A DNA stretch of 6,446 nucleotides, from positions 1-6,446 of the forward strand of contig JAGWZT010000120.1 of the NCBI GenBank assembly GCA_018971925.1, read 5' to 3'. Each line of letters starts with the position of its first letter. The stretch's first letter is position 1. The notes under the pieces are model-generated. The model saw only the letters and a list, made by a program, of their open reading frames with translations, was not told the origin of the DNA and did not search any database. The translations under genes and the position numbers were made by a program. The stretch comes from Lysobacteraceae bacterium. GTDB taxonomy: Bacteria > Pseudomonadota > Gammaproteobacteria > Xanthomonadales > Rhodanobacteraceae. Below are positions 1 to 6,329 of the stretch, in pieces.

Positions 1-752
1 GTGACGTGCGGGATCATCGCCCAGTTGCGCGCGAGGTTGGCGCCGGAGAGCTTCTTGATGCGCGACAGCGGCTGTGTTTCGGTCGCGCCGAACCTGCTGA
101 AATCGATCTGCGGCCACGGCAACAAGCGCAGCCCCTCTCCCGGGAGATGGGTTTGGGGTGAGGGTCCGATTCCGCCCGACATCGCCGACTTCACGAACTT
201 CTGCACGTCTTCCCTGGTGATGCGCCCGCCGCGTTCGCTGCCGGCGACACGCGCGAGGTCGACGCCGAGCTCGCGCGCGAATGCGCGCACCGCGGGACTG
301 GCGTACGGCACCTTGTCCGGCATGATCGAATCGGCATCGAAGGGAATGGGCGGGGCGTGGCGAGACGCTGCGTTGCCGCTTTCGCCGCTGGCTGCTGGGC
401 GGGGTTGCGCGGCTGGGATGGGCTTTTCGGCCTTGGGCGCTTCCGGTTGCTTTTCGGGCGCCTTCTTTTCCGGTTCCTTCTGCGCGGCGGGTGCTTTCCC
501 GGCTTCGCCACCTTCGCCTTCGATCGTCGCGATCACGCTGCCTTCGGAAACCTCGTCGCCGACCTTGACCTTCATTTCCTTGACCGTGCCCGCGAACGGC
601 GCCGGTACTTCCATGGTCGCCTTGGCCGACTCCAGCGTCACGAGGCCCTGGTCCTTTTCCACACGGTCGCCCGGCTTGACCATCACTTCGATCACGGGCA
701 CGCCCTGGAAATCACCGATGTCGGGTACCTTCGCTTCGCGTACGTCTGCCAT
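1..752 (-). CDS. aceF: Dihydrolipoamide acetyltransferase, E2 of pyruvate dehydrogenase (N-terminal 250 codons, 3' end beyond window)
   Basis: This is the E2 core of the cytoplasmic pyruvate dehydrogenase complex, which transfers acetyl groups from a lipoyl arm to CoA. It reads on the minus strand from ATG at 752-750 and has no stop before the window edge. Residues 2-78 are a lipoyl domain with the modification lysine at K44 in ESAKATMEV. Residues 80-145 are an Ala/Pro/Lys/Glu-rich flexible linker. Residues 148-187 are the peripheral subunit-binding domain (VPYASPAVRAFARELGVDL, then GGRITREDV). A second linker covers about 190-210, then WPQIDF and the start of the catalytic domain (LSRIKKLSGANLARNW, IPHV). 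There is one lipoyl domain, whereas E. coli E2 has three. The start is supported by AAGGA 7 nt upstream. Two oddities: ESAKA replaces the usual ESDKA, and the second linker is encoded by a GC-rich repeat (132-164). The active-site His/Asp region lies outside the window. Family assignment is firm; pyruvate rather than 2-oxoglutarate specificity is inferred from sequence style. Confidence 0.95.
   Translation of the reverse strand, partial: MADVREAKVPDIGDFQGVPVIEVMVKPGDRVEKDQGLVTLESAKATMEVPAPFAGTVKEMKVKVGDEVSEGSVIATIEGEGGEAGKAPAAQKEPEKKAPEKQPEAPKAEKPIPAAQPRPAASGESGNAASRHAPPIPFDADSIMPDKVPYASPAVRAFARELGVDLARVAGSERGGRITREDVQKFVKSAMSGGIGPSPQTHLPGEGLRLLPWPQIDFSRFGATETQPLSRIKKLSGANLARNWAMIPHV
132..164. 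repeat. GC-rich intergenic-type repeat inside aceF linker
   Basis: The plus strand carries CCCCTCTCCCGGGAGA followed by TGGGTTTGGGGTGAGGG. It contains a perfect 12-bp palindrome, TCTCCCGGGAGA, at 136-147. From memory, this combination (CCCTCTCCC palindrome plus TTGGGGTGAGGG) is a recurrent non-coding element between genes in Xanthomonadales and some other Proteobacteria. Here it is in frame within aceF and encodes about P197-G207 (PSPQTHLPGEG), between the subunit-binding domain and the catalytic domain. The palindrome and its position are seen directly; membership of a genome-wide repeat family is recall and cannot be tested within this window. Confidence 0.6.
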
Positions 753-759
753 GTCCGCT

Positions 760-764
760 TCCTT
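760..764 (-). promoter_or_regulatory. Ribosome binding site of aceF
   Basis: Read on the minus strand, AAGGA lies 7 nt before the ATG at 752-750. This good Shine-Dalgarno match fixes the aceF start, which also matches the usual N-terminus of the lipoyl domain (MADVREAKVPDIGDF). Confidence 0.6.
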
Positions 765-831
765 CATTCCGGAAAAGCTGCAAGACGCCCAGTTTCGCGC
801 ATTTGGCCGCTCCCGTCATGTACGGGGCGGC

Positions 832-853
832 CTGACCCGAAAGTCACAGTGAC
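832..853. promoter_or_regulatory. Overlapping inverted repeats in the divergent promoter region (possible operator)
   Basis: The 171-nt region between divergent aceF and the ABC operon holds TGAC-N6-GTCA (833-846). Overlapping it is a perfect odd palindrome, GTCAC-A-GTGAC (843-853). Three TGAC half-sites in alternating orientation within 22 bp could bind a dimeric regulator. The arrangement does not match the CRP/Clp consensus (TGTGA-N6-TCACA) or the FNR consensus (TTGAT-N4-ATCAA). No convincing -35/-10 pair was found for either gene, so the role is a guess. The rest of the gap holds only a short GGCG-AAA-CGCC hairpin (865-875) and the weak ribosome site before 924. Confidence 0.25.
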
Positions 854-923
854 CAGTGGCGGATGGCGAAACGCCGCCTTTGTCGGCAGACTGGCGGCAA
901 ACCAGCACCCAGGGGCCGCAGCG

Positions 924-1808
924 ATGCTGACCATCCGCAACCTTTCCAAGACCTATCCGAACGGCGTGCGCGCGCTGAACAACGTATCGCTGGACATCCC
1001 GAACGGGATGTTCGGCCTGCTCGGCCCGAACGGCGCGGGGAAGTCCACGCTGATGCGCACGATCGCGACCCTGCAGGATGCGGACGGGGGCAGCATCAGG
1101 CTCGGCGACATCGACGTGCTCGCGGACAAACCCGCCACGCGACGCGTGCTCGGTTACCTGCCGCAGGAGTTCGGCGTGTATCCCAAGGTCAGCGCCGAAG
1201 CGATGCTGGATCACTTCGCGGTGCTGAAGGGCGTCACCCGGCGCGGCGAACGCCGCGACCTCGTGGATGCGTTGTTGAAACAGGTGAACCTGTGGGACGT
1301 GCGCAAGCGCAAGCTGGGCGGATTTTCGGGCGGCATGCGCCAGCGCTTCGGTATCGCGCAGGCGCTGATCGGCGATCCCAAGCTGGTGATCGTGGACGAG
1401 CCCACCGCCGGCCTTGATCCCGAGGAACGCCAGAGGTTCTTGAACCTGCTGGCGGAAATCGGCGAACGCGTGGTGGTGATCCTCTCCACCCACATCGTCG
1501 AGGACGTGACCGAGCTGTGTCCGCGCATGGCGATCATCGCACAAGGACAAGTGCGCCTGACGGGCGAGCCGCGCGAAACCATCCGCGCGCTGGAAGGCCG
1601 GGTGTGGCGCCGCGCGATCGACAAGGCTGCGTTGCCGCAGTATCGCGAACGCATGATCGTGCTGTCGACGCGCCTCGCGGGTGGCGCGACGCTGATCCAC
1701 GTGTTGGCGGATGCGAAGCCGGACGACGGGTTCGAGAGCGTCGCACCCGATCTGGAAGACGTGTACTTCGGACAACTGCACCACGCCGCCTCCGCCGGGG
1801 CAGTCTGA
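924..1808 (+). CDS. ABC transporter ATP-binding protein (ABC-2 type, partner of the permease-peptidase)
   Basis: This 294-residue cytoplasmic ATPase should power the membrane protein encoded immediately downstream. All nucleotide-binding motifs are intact: Walker A GPNGAGKST (34-42), Q-loop Q81 in YLPQEFG, signature FSGGMRQR (134-141, a variant of LSGGQ), Walker B LVIVDEP (154-160) with catalytic E159, D-loop GLD (163-165) and switch H190 in STH. The C-terminal extension (about 210-294) ends with a PDLEDVYF motif, typical of the CcmA/drug-exporter-like ATPases that pair with ABC-2 permeases. ATG 924 is chosen because it starts the standard MLTIRNLSKTYPNG N-terminus and has AGGGG 8 nt upstream; the open frame extends further upstream but is non-homologous and overlaps aceF on the other strand. 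The stop is 1 nt from the next ATG (TGAAATG), implying co-transcription and translational coupling. The sequence alone cannot show whether the complex exports, imports or does mechanical work. Confidence 0.93.
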   Translation: MLTIRNLSKTYPNGVRALNNVSLDIPNGMFGLLGPNGAGKSTLMRTIATLQDADGGSIRLGDIDVLADKPATRRVLGYLPQEFGVYPKVSAEAMLDHFAVLKGVTRRGERRDLVDALLKQVNLWDVRKRKLGGFSGGMRQRFGIAQALIGDPKLVIVDEPTAGLDPEERQRFLNLLAEIGERVVVILSTHIVEDVTELCPRMAIIAQGQVRLTGEPRETIRALEGRVWRRAIDKAALPQYRERMIVLSTRLAGGATLIHVLADAKPDDGFESVAPDLEDVYFGQLHHAASAGAV

Positions 1809-1809
1809 A

Positions 1810-4800
1810 ATGTTCGCCGAAATCTTCGGGTTCGAGTTGCGCCAGCAGCTCAGGAGCCCGCTGTTCTGGTTGATCCTCGCTGCGCTCGCGGCGCTGGCGT
1901 TTGCGGTTGCGTGCACCGACTCGGTCACGATCGGCGGTGGCATCGGCAATATCCACCGCAACGCGCCGTCTGTCGTGGTCACGATGCTCGGCGCGTTCTC
2001 GATCCTGGGCCTGTTCCTGATCACGATCTTCGTGGCCGGCGCCGCGCTCCGGGATTTCACGTCCAACACCGCGGAAATGATGTTCGCGACGCCGATGTCG
2101 CGGGGCGCGTATCTCGGAGGCCGGTTCGCGGCGGGCTGGCTGGTCAGCGTGCTGGTCCTGGTCGGCGTGGCGTTCGGCTTCTGGCTGGGATCATTGATGC
2201 CCTGGCTGGATCCCGCACGACTCGGCCCGACGCCGTGGAACGCCTATGTCTGGGCGCTGGCCGTGATCGTGCTGCCCAACCTGTTCTTCCTCGGCGCGTT
2301 GTTGTTCCTGCTGGCGACGCTGACGCGCTCGATGCTGGGCACGTACGTCGGCGTGATCGCGTTCGTGGTGTTGGTGGTCGTGGCCGGCCAGTTGCTGGGC
2401 CACGGCAACATCGAGCACCAGACCGCCGGTGCGCTGCTGAATCCGTTCGGGATGGGTGCGTTCGATCTGGCGACGCGCTATTGGACGGCGTCCGACAACA
2501 ACACGCGGGTTCCAGTGCTCGCGGGCGTGATCCTGGGCAACCGCGCGATATGGATCGGGACCGGCGTGGTATTGCTGGGCATGACGCTGGTTCTGTTCAA
2601 ACCCGACCGGGAAGGCTTGCGCTGGTTCCGCCCGCGCAGGCGCAGCGTGGCGCCGGAACCAACGGCGGTTGCCGCGCCGATCGTGTTGCCGGTGGTGAAT
2701 TTGCGGGCAGGGTTCGCGGCGCGGCTCACCCAATTCCGCAAGCTGGCGTGGTTCGACACCATCAGCGTGCTCAAGGGCACCGCGTTCCTTGTAATGCTGC
2801 TGTTCGGGCTGGCCAACCTCACGGGGGCGCTTGCCTTCACGGGTGAAATCTACGGCACCAGCGTGTATCCGGTCACGCACCTGATGGCGCAAGCCATGGA
2901 CGGCAGTTACAAGTGGCTGTTGCTGATCGTGCTGATCTTCTACGCGGGCGAGCTGGTGTGGCGCGAACGCGGCGCCAGGCTCAGTGAAGTAGTGGATGCG
3001 TTCCCGACCCCGGACTGGATTCCGCTGCTGGCCAAGGTCACCGCGCTGGCGGTGGTGACCGTTGTTTTCCTCGCGGTGGGTTCGCTGTATTGCATGGGCT
3101 GGCAGGTGCTGCGCGGTTTCCACGACGTGCAGCCACTGCTCTACCTGCAGTACATCGGGTTCTCGCTGCTCGGGTTCCTGCTGCTCGGCATCCTGTCGCT
3201 GGTTTTCCAGGTCTGGGCCAACAACAAGTTCGCGGGCTACGCGCTGGTCATCGGCTGGCTGCTGCTGATGTTCGGCCTGGCGCAGTTGCACCTTACCGAC
3301 AATCTGTACCACTTCGGCAACGCACCGGCCGCGCCGTATTCGGACATGAACGGGTTCGGCTCGTTCTGGGTCGGCACGCTGTGGTTTCGCGCGTACTGGT
3401 ATTGCTGCGCGATCGCGTTGCTGGTGATCGCCGCGCTGTATTGGGTGCGGGGCAACGTGAGCGGATGGCGCGCGCGTGGACGGGTCGCGCTGCAACGGTT
3501 CCGCACGCCGGCGCGCGCCGTGCTGGCGCTTTCACTGGCCGGCTTCGTTGCGATCGGGGTCTTCCTGTTCCACAACACGCATCGCTTGTATCGCTACCAG
3601 ACCCATGACCGACAGTTGCGCCTGCAGGCCGGCTACGAGAAGGATTACCGCAAGTACCTGGGTGTGCCGCAGCCGCGGATTACCGGCGTCGACGTGGACG
3701 TGGCGGTGTATCCCGCGCAGCGGCGTGTCGACATCGACGGCCGTTACACGCTGATCAACAAGCATGCCAAGCCGATCGATACGTTGCTGGTGCAGCTGCC
3801 CACACTGGATACCCGCGACTACAAGGTCGATCTGGAATTTTCCGCGCACACCGTTGCACTCGCAGACAAGCGGCAGGGTTTCTACCTTTACAAGCTCGCC
3901 AAGCCGCTGGCGCCCGGCGCGTCGATGGACTTCGGCTTCAAGATGCACGTGGCCTACGAGGGCTTTGCCAACGAGCCGACCGGCGAGCAGATCGTCCACA
4001 ACGGCACCTTCATCAACAGCTTCGCGTTTCCGCATTTCTGCTACGACGAAAATCGCCAGATCACCGACAACAACGATCGCCGCAAGTACGGCCTCGGGCC
4101 GGCGCAGCGCTTGTCGAAGCGCGAGGACGTCGCGGCCCACGCCAACAACCTGATTTCCTGCGATGCCGACTGGGTGCATTTCCAGGCGACTGTTTCGACC
4201 AGCGCAGACCAGATCGCGCTGGCACCCGGTTACCTGCAGAAGGAATGGGTACGGGACGGCAGGCGTTACTTCCATTACGTGCAGGACACGCCGATCCTGG
4301 ATTTCTTCTCGTTCCAGTCGGCACGCTACGAGATCGCACGGGAGAAATGGCACGACGTGAATCTTGAGATCTATCACGACCCGCAACATCCGTACAATGT
4401 CGAACGCATGTTCAAGGCGATGCAGCTGTCACTCGACTACTACACCGCGCACTTCGGGCCGTACCAGTTCCGCCAGTTGCGCATCCTCGAGTTCCCGGAT
4501 TACTCCAGCTTCGCGGAATCATTCGCCAACACCATTCCGTTCTCCGAATCGATCGGATTCATCGCGGATGTGCGCAAGTCGGCCGACATCGATTATGTCA
4601 CCTACGTCACCGCGCACGAGATCGGCCACCAGTGGTGGGCGCACCAGGCGATCGGCGCCGACGTGCAGGGCGTGACGATGCTGGACGAATCGCTGGCGCA
4701 GTATTCGGCGCTGATGGTGATGAAGCACCTGTACGGGCCGACGAAGATGCGCAAGTTCCTGAAGTACGAACTGGACCGCTATCTGTCGGGGCGCGGCGGC

Positions 4801-5403
4801 GAGGAAGTCGCCGAAGAACCGTTGGCGCTGGTCGAGAACCAGCCCTACATCCACTACCACAAGGCCTCCGTGATCTTCTACGCGCTGCAGGACTACCTGG
4901 GCGAAGACAAGGTCAACGCCGCGCTGCGCACGTGGCTGGACAAGGTGAGGTTTCAGCAACCGCCCTATACCGACACGCGCGAGTTGATTGCCGACCTGCG
5001 CGCGCAAGCGGGCCCGCAATACCAGGGGCTGATCACCGACTTCTTCGACAAGATCACCTTGTTCGACGACCGCATGGTGTCAGCGGCTGCGAAGAAATTG
5101 CCGGATGGCAAGTACGAAGTCACGATGCACGTGCACGCGGCCAAGTACTACGCCGACGGCAAGGGCAAGGAGACGCGCGCGAAGGTGGACGTTCCCATCG
5201 AAATCGGCGTGTTCGCGCAGGCGAAGGATGGCGCGGAGCAGGACGAGCAGCCGCTGTATCTCGCGAAGGTTCCAGTCAAGGACGGCGACAGCACCATCAC
5301 CGTGACGGTGGACGGCAAGCCCCACGAAGCGGGCATCGATCCGTTCAACGAACTGGTGGATCGCGTGAGTGACGACAATCGTGCGCCGGTGACGATCGAG
5401 TAG
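1810..5403 (+). CDS. ABC-2 type permease fused to a C-terminal M1-family zinc metallopeptidase domain
   Basis: This 1197-residue membrane protein has two parts. Residues 1-590 hold 13 likely transmembrane helices in two ABC-2-like halves: about 18-36, 55-80, 109-132, 148-172, 176-199 and 246-266; a basic cytoplasmic linker 267-322; then 323-345, 370-387, 410-433, 446-472, 474-495, 524-547 and 570-588. With the N-terminus inside, an odd helix count puts the remainder in the periplasm. Residues 615-850 resemble the N-terminal beta domain of M1 peptidases. Residues 850-1100 are the thermolysin-like domain with zinc motif HEIGH (936-940), third ligand E960 in MLDESLAQYS, and the likely catalytic Tyr Y1016 in IHYHKASV. 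About 1100-1197 form a beta-rich tail (TMHVHAAKYYADGKG); the helical C-terminal domain of larger M1 enzymes is absent. The exopeptidase motif GxMEN is not conserved; IPFSES (909-914) occupies its place, with E913 the possible equivalent Glu. The start is 1 nt after the ATPase stop. The fusion is a recognised annotation class (permease/M1 aminopeptidase); substrate and physiological role are unknown to me, and true aminopeptidase activity is uncertain. Confidence 0.92.
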   Translation: MFAEIFGFELRQQLRSPLFWLILAALAALAFAVACTDSVTIGGGIGNIHRNAPSVVVTMLGAFSILGLFLITIFVAGAALRDFTSNTAEMMFATPMSRGAYLGGRFAAGWLVSVLVLVGVAFGFWLGSLMPWLDPARLGPTPWNAYVWALAVIVLPNLFFLGALLFLLATLTRSMLGTYVGVIAFVVLVVVAGQLLGHGNIEHQTAGALLNPFGMGAFDLATRYWTASDNNTRVPVLAGVILGNRAIWIGTGVVLLGMTLVLFKPDREGLRWFRPRRRSVAPEPTAVAAPIVLPVVNLRAGFAARLTQFRKLAWFDTISVLKGTAFLVMLLFGLANLTGALAFTGEIYGTSVYPVTHLMAQAMDGSYKWLLLIVLIFYAGELVWRERGARLSEVVDAFPTPDWIPLLAKVTALAVVTVVFLAVGSLYCMGWQVLRGFHDVQPLLYLQYIGFSLLGFLLLGILSLVFQVWANNKFAGYALVIGWLLLMFGLAQLHLTDNLYHFGNAPAAPYSDMNGFGSFWVGTLWFRAYWYCCAIALLVIAALYWVRGNVSGWRARGRVALQRFRTPARAVLALSLAGFVAIGVFLFHNTHRLYRYQTHDRQLRLQAGYEKDYRKYLGVPQPRITGVDVDVAVYPAQRRVDIDGRYTLINKHAKPIDTLLVQLPTLDTRDYKVDLEFSAHTVALADKRQGFYLYKLAKPLAPGASMDFGFKMHVAYEGFANEPTGEQIVHNGTFINSFAFPHFCYDENRQITDNNDRRKYGLGPAQRLSKREDVAAHANNLISCDADWVHFQATVSTSADQIALAPGYLQKEWVRDGRRYFHYVQDTPILDFFSFQSARYEIAREKWHDVNLEIYHDPQHPYNVERMFKAMQLSLDYYTAHFGPYQFRQLRILEFPDYSSFAESFANTIPFSESIGFIADVRKSADIDYVTYVTAHEIGHQWWAHQAIGADVQGVTMLDESLAQYSALMVMKHLYGPTKMRKFLKYELDRYLSGRGGEEVAEEPLALVENQPYIHYHKASVIFYALQDYLGEDKVNAALRTWLDKVRFQQPPYTDTRELIADLRAQAGPQYQGLITDFFDKITLFDDRMVSAAAKKLPDGKYEVTMHVHAAKYYADGKGKETRAKVDVPIEIGVFAQAKDGAEQDEQPLYLAKVPVKDGDSTITVTVDGKPHEAGIDPFNELVDRVSDDNRAPVTIE

Positions 5404-5434
5404 GAGCGGAGGAAGCCGCGACCCGGCGTCGCGG
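5401..5434. repeat. REP-like palindromic element overlapping a stop codon
   Basis: The sequence TAGGAGCGGAGGAAGCCGCG begins with the TAG stop of the permease-peptidase. It contains a 7-bp stem CCGCGAC (5416-5422), a CCGGC loop and GTCGCGG (5428-5434). From memory it resembles the abundant TAGGAGCGGCTTCAGCCGCG elements of Xanthomonadales and pseudomonads. The stem is directly visible; the family link is recall. Confidence 0.5.
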
Positions 5435-5438
5435 TGCG

Positions 5439-5466
5439 TTCGCTGCTGCGGTGCAGGAGCAGCGAA
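5439..5466. repeat. Hairpin with 9-bp stem
   Basis: TTCGCTGCT (5439-5447) and AGCAGCGAA (5458-5466) are perfect inverted repeats around a 10-nt loop. It lies 4 nt after the preceding palindromic element, so the two probably form one composite repeat between convergent genes. It could stabilise or end the operon transcript. Confidence 0.5.
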
Positions 5467-5493
5467 AGCCTCGACCGTGCGTCTTCCCACAAG

Positions 5494-5520
5494 GCAGGTC
5501 GGGCCTTTCGGCCCTCCTGC
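5494..5520. terminator. Strong GC hairpin between convergent genes (possible bidirectional terminator)
   Basis: The stem is GCAGG (5494-5498) with CCTGC (5516-5520), enclosing GGGCC (5501-5505), loop TTTC, and GGCCC (5510-5514); a 2-nt/1-nt internal bulge separates the two helices. Its place between convergent genes suits transcript termination in both directions. No T-run follows on either strand; the only T6 (5553-5558) is 32 nt away, inside the neighbouring coding sequence. It is therefore not a canonical intrinsic terminator, and RNA stabilisation is an alternative. Confidence 0.4.
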
Positions 5521-5549
5521 AGGCGTGGATCATCACCCCGGTACCCGCG

Positions 5550-6293
5550 TCATTTTTTCGGCAACGGTGTGAACTTCGACGGGTCGTAGCCGCCGACCTC
5601 GAACTTCAGCGTCTGCTTGCCGCGGTCTTTCGTGGTGACGTCCATCTCGATCACCCTGACTTTCTGCATCGCCGCGATGAAGCGCTTATTGTCGTTGATG
5701 AACATCGCGGGCTCGCCCGTCTTGGGCAGGTAGGCTTTCCACGCTTCGCGCTTGCCGTCGAAACGCATCACGACGTTGCACAGGTCCTTGCACAGGAAAC
5801 CCTTGCTGCCATCCGGCGCGAACAGGTAAACGCTTTCGCCCCACTTCACGTGGCGGCGCAGCACCAGTCGCACGCTGTTCGCGCTGCGCGGTTCGGAATA
5901 GGTACTGGCCGTCGATTGTTCGCCGCCCATGTTTGCCGTCTGGTAATACCAGAGGTTCGCCAGCCGGTCATGCTCGGCCTTGGCTTTCGCGTTCGCCTGG
6001 ATCTGCGGCAGGGTTTTCTGCACTTCGGCGGCCGCGGGGGTGCCGGGATATTTCTGGACGATTTCCTCGCCCACCGGCGCCGCCAGGGTTTCGCTGTGCT
6101 CGGCCAGCATCTGCTGGTAGAGCTTCAATTCCTTGTCGGCGGCGGCTGCGTTGGCCGTGGCCAGCGCCGAGGCTGAGGGCGCGGCGGGCGGTGGGGGCGC
6201 CTGTTGCGAGCAAGCCGAAATCAGCATGCACGCGGTCACGGCGACGAGGAACGGAAACGAGCGAGTGGCGAAACGGATCGCGGGTGTGTCCAT
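5550..6293 (-). CDS. Uncharacterised lipoprotein with Cys-x3-Cys beta domain
   Basis: This 247-residue protein is probably exported and lipid-anchored. The signal peptide (MDTPAIRFATRSF, then FLVAVTACMLISAC) has a lipobox I25-S26-A27-C28. The following Ser-Gln lacks the Asp that retains lipoproteins in the inner membrane, which favours the outer membrane. A Pro/Ala-rich tether (31-50) leads to a helical segment (about 52-112), then a beta-rich domain (114-240) that starts LWYYQT and includes RLVLRRHVKWGESVYLF, FLCKDLC (C168 and C172) and the stretch FINDNKRFIAAMQK to FEVGGYDP. From memory this domain resembles uncharacterised proteobacterial proteins with the pattern FLC...C.V.V.FD...F...RF...F.V.G(F/Y); no function is known to me. 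The two cysteines could form a disulfide. The gene converges on the permease-peptidase and follows another minus-strand gene by 36 nt. ATG 6293 is the only start giving a full signal peptide. Confidence 0.85.
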   Translation of the reverse strand: MDTPAIRFATRSFPFLVAVTACMLISACSQQAPPPPAAPSASALATANAAAADKELKLYQQMLAEHSETLAAPVGEEIVQKYPGTPAAAEVQKTLPQIQANAKAKAEHDRLANLWYYQTANMGGEQSTASTYSEPRSANSVRLVLRRHVKWGESVYLFAPDGSKGFLCKDLCNVVMRFDGKREAWKAYLPKTGEPAMFINDNKRFIAAMQKVRVIEMDVTTKDRGKQTLKFEVGGYDPSKFTPLPKK

Positions 6294-6305
6294 GCCTCCA
6301 GTATA
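6294..6305 (-). promoter_or_regulatory. Possible -10 box placed for leaderless start of the lipoprotein gene
   Basis: On the minus strand, TATACT (6305-6300) is a 5/6 match to TATAAT. Its end is 6 nt from the ATG, so transcription would begin at or next to the start codon. A GGAGG (6299-6295) lies only 1 nt from the ATG, too close for normal Shine-Dalgarno use. No good -35 hexamer sits 16-18 nt upstream and there is no TGn extension. Read-through from the upstream gene, 36 nt away, is the alternative. Confidence 0.3.
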
Positions 6306-6329
6306 GGGATGAAGCAGGACAACCGTGAC

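Noticed and set aside
1..852. Long plus-strand open frame antisense to aceF
   Set aside because: Ser/Ala/Gly-rich translation with no domain; the minus strand gives an unambiguous E2 protein with an RBS. It is a coding shadow of GC-rich DNA.
357..923. Upstream extension of the ABC ATPase frame
   Set aside because: The extension overlaps aceF on the other strand and has a non-homologous composition; ATG 924 gives the family's normal N-terminus.
816..2069. 417-codon minus-strand open frame opposite the ABC ATPase
   Set aside because: Arg/His/Ala-rich low-complexity translation without motifs, lying opposite a gene with all ABC motifs.
2191..3495. 434-codon minus-strand open frame opposite the permease
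   Set aside because: Composition dominated by Arg, Gln, His and Glu, as expected from reading hydrophobic-helix codons backwards; no recognisable domain.
3532..4389. 285-codon minus-strand open frame opposite the peptidase beta domain
   Set aside because: Reverse reading of a well-supported coding region; no start signal or domain.
5553..5558. T6 run as the tail of an intrinsic terminator for the plus-strand operon
   Set aside because: The nearest strong hairpin ends 32 nt earlier, and the run codes for the Lys-Lys C-terminus of the lipoprotein.
5451..6176. 241-codon plus-strand open frame across the intergenic hairpins and the lipoprotein gene
   Set aside because: It runs through hairpin repeats and opposite a gene with a convincing lipoprotein signal; Arg/His-rich translation without motifs.
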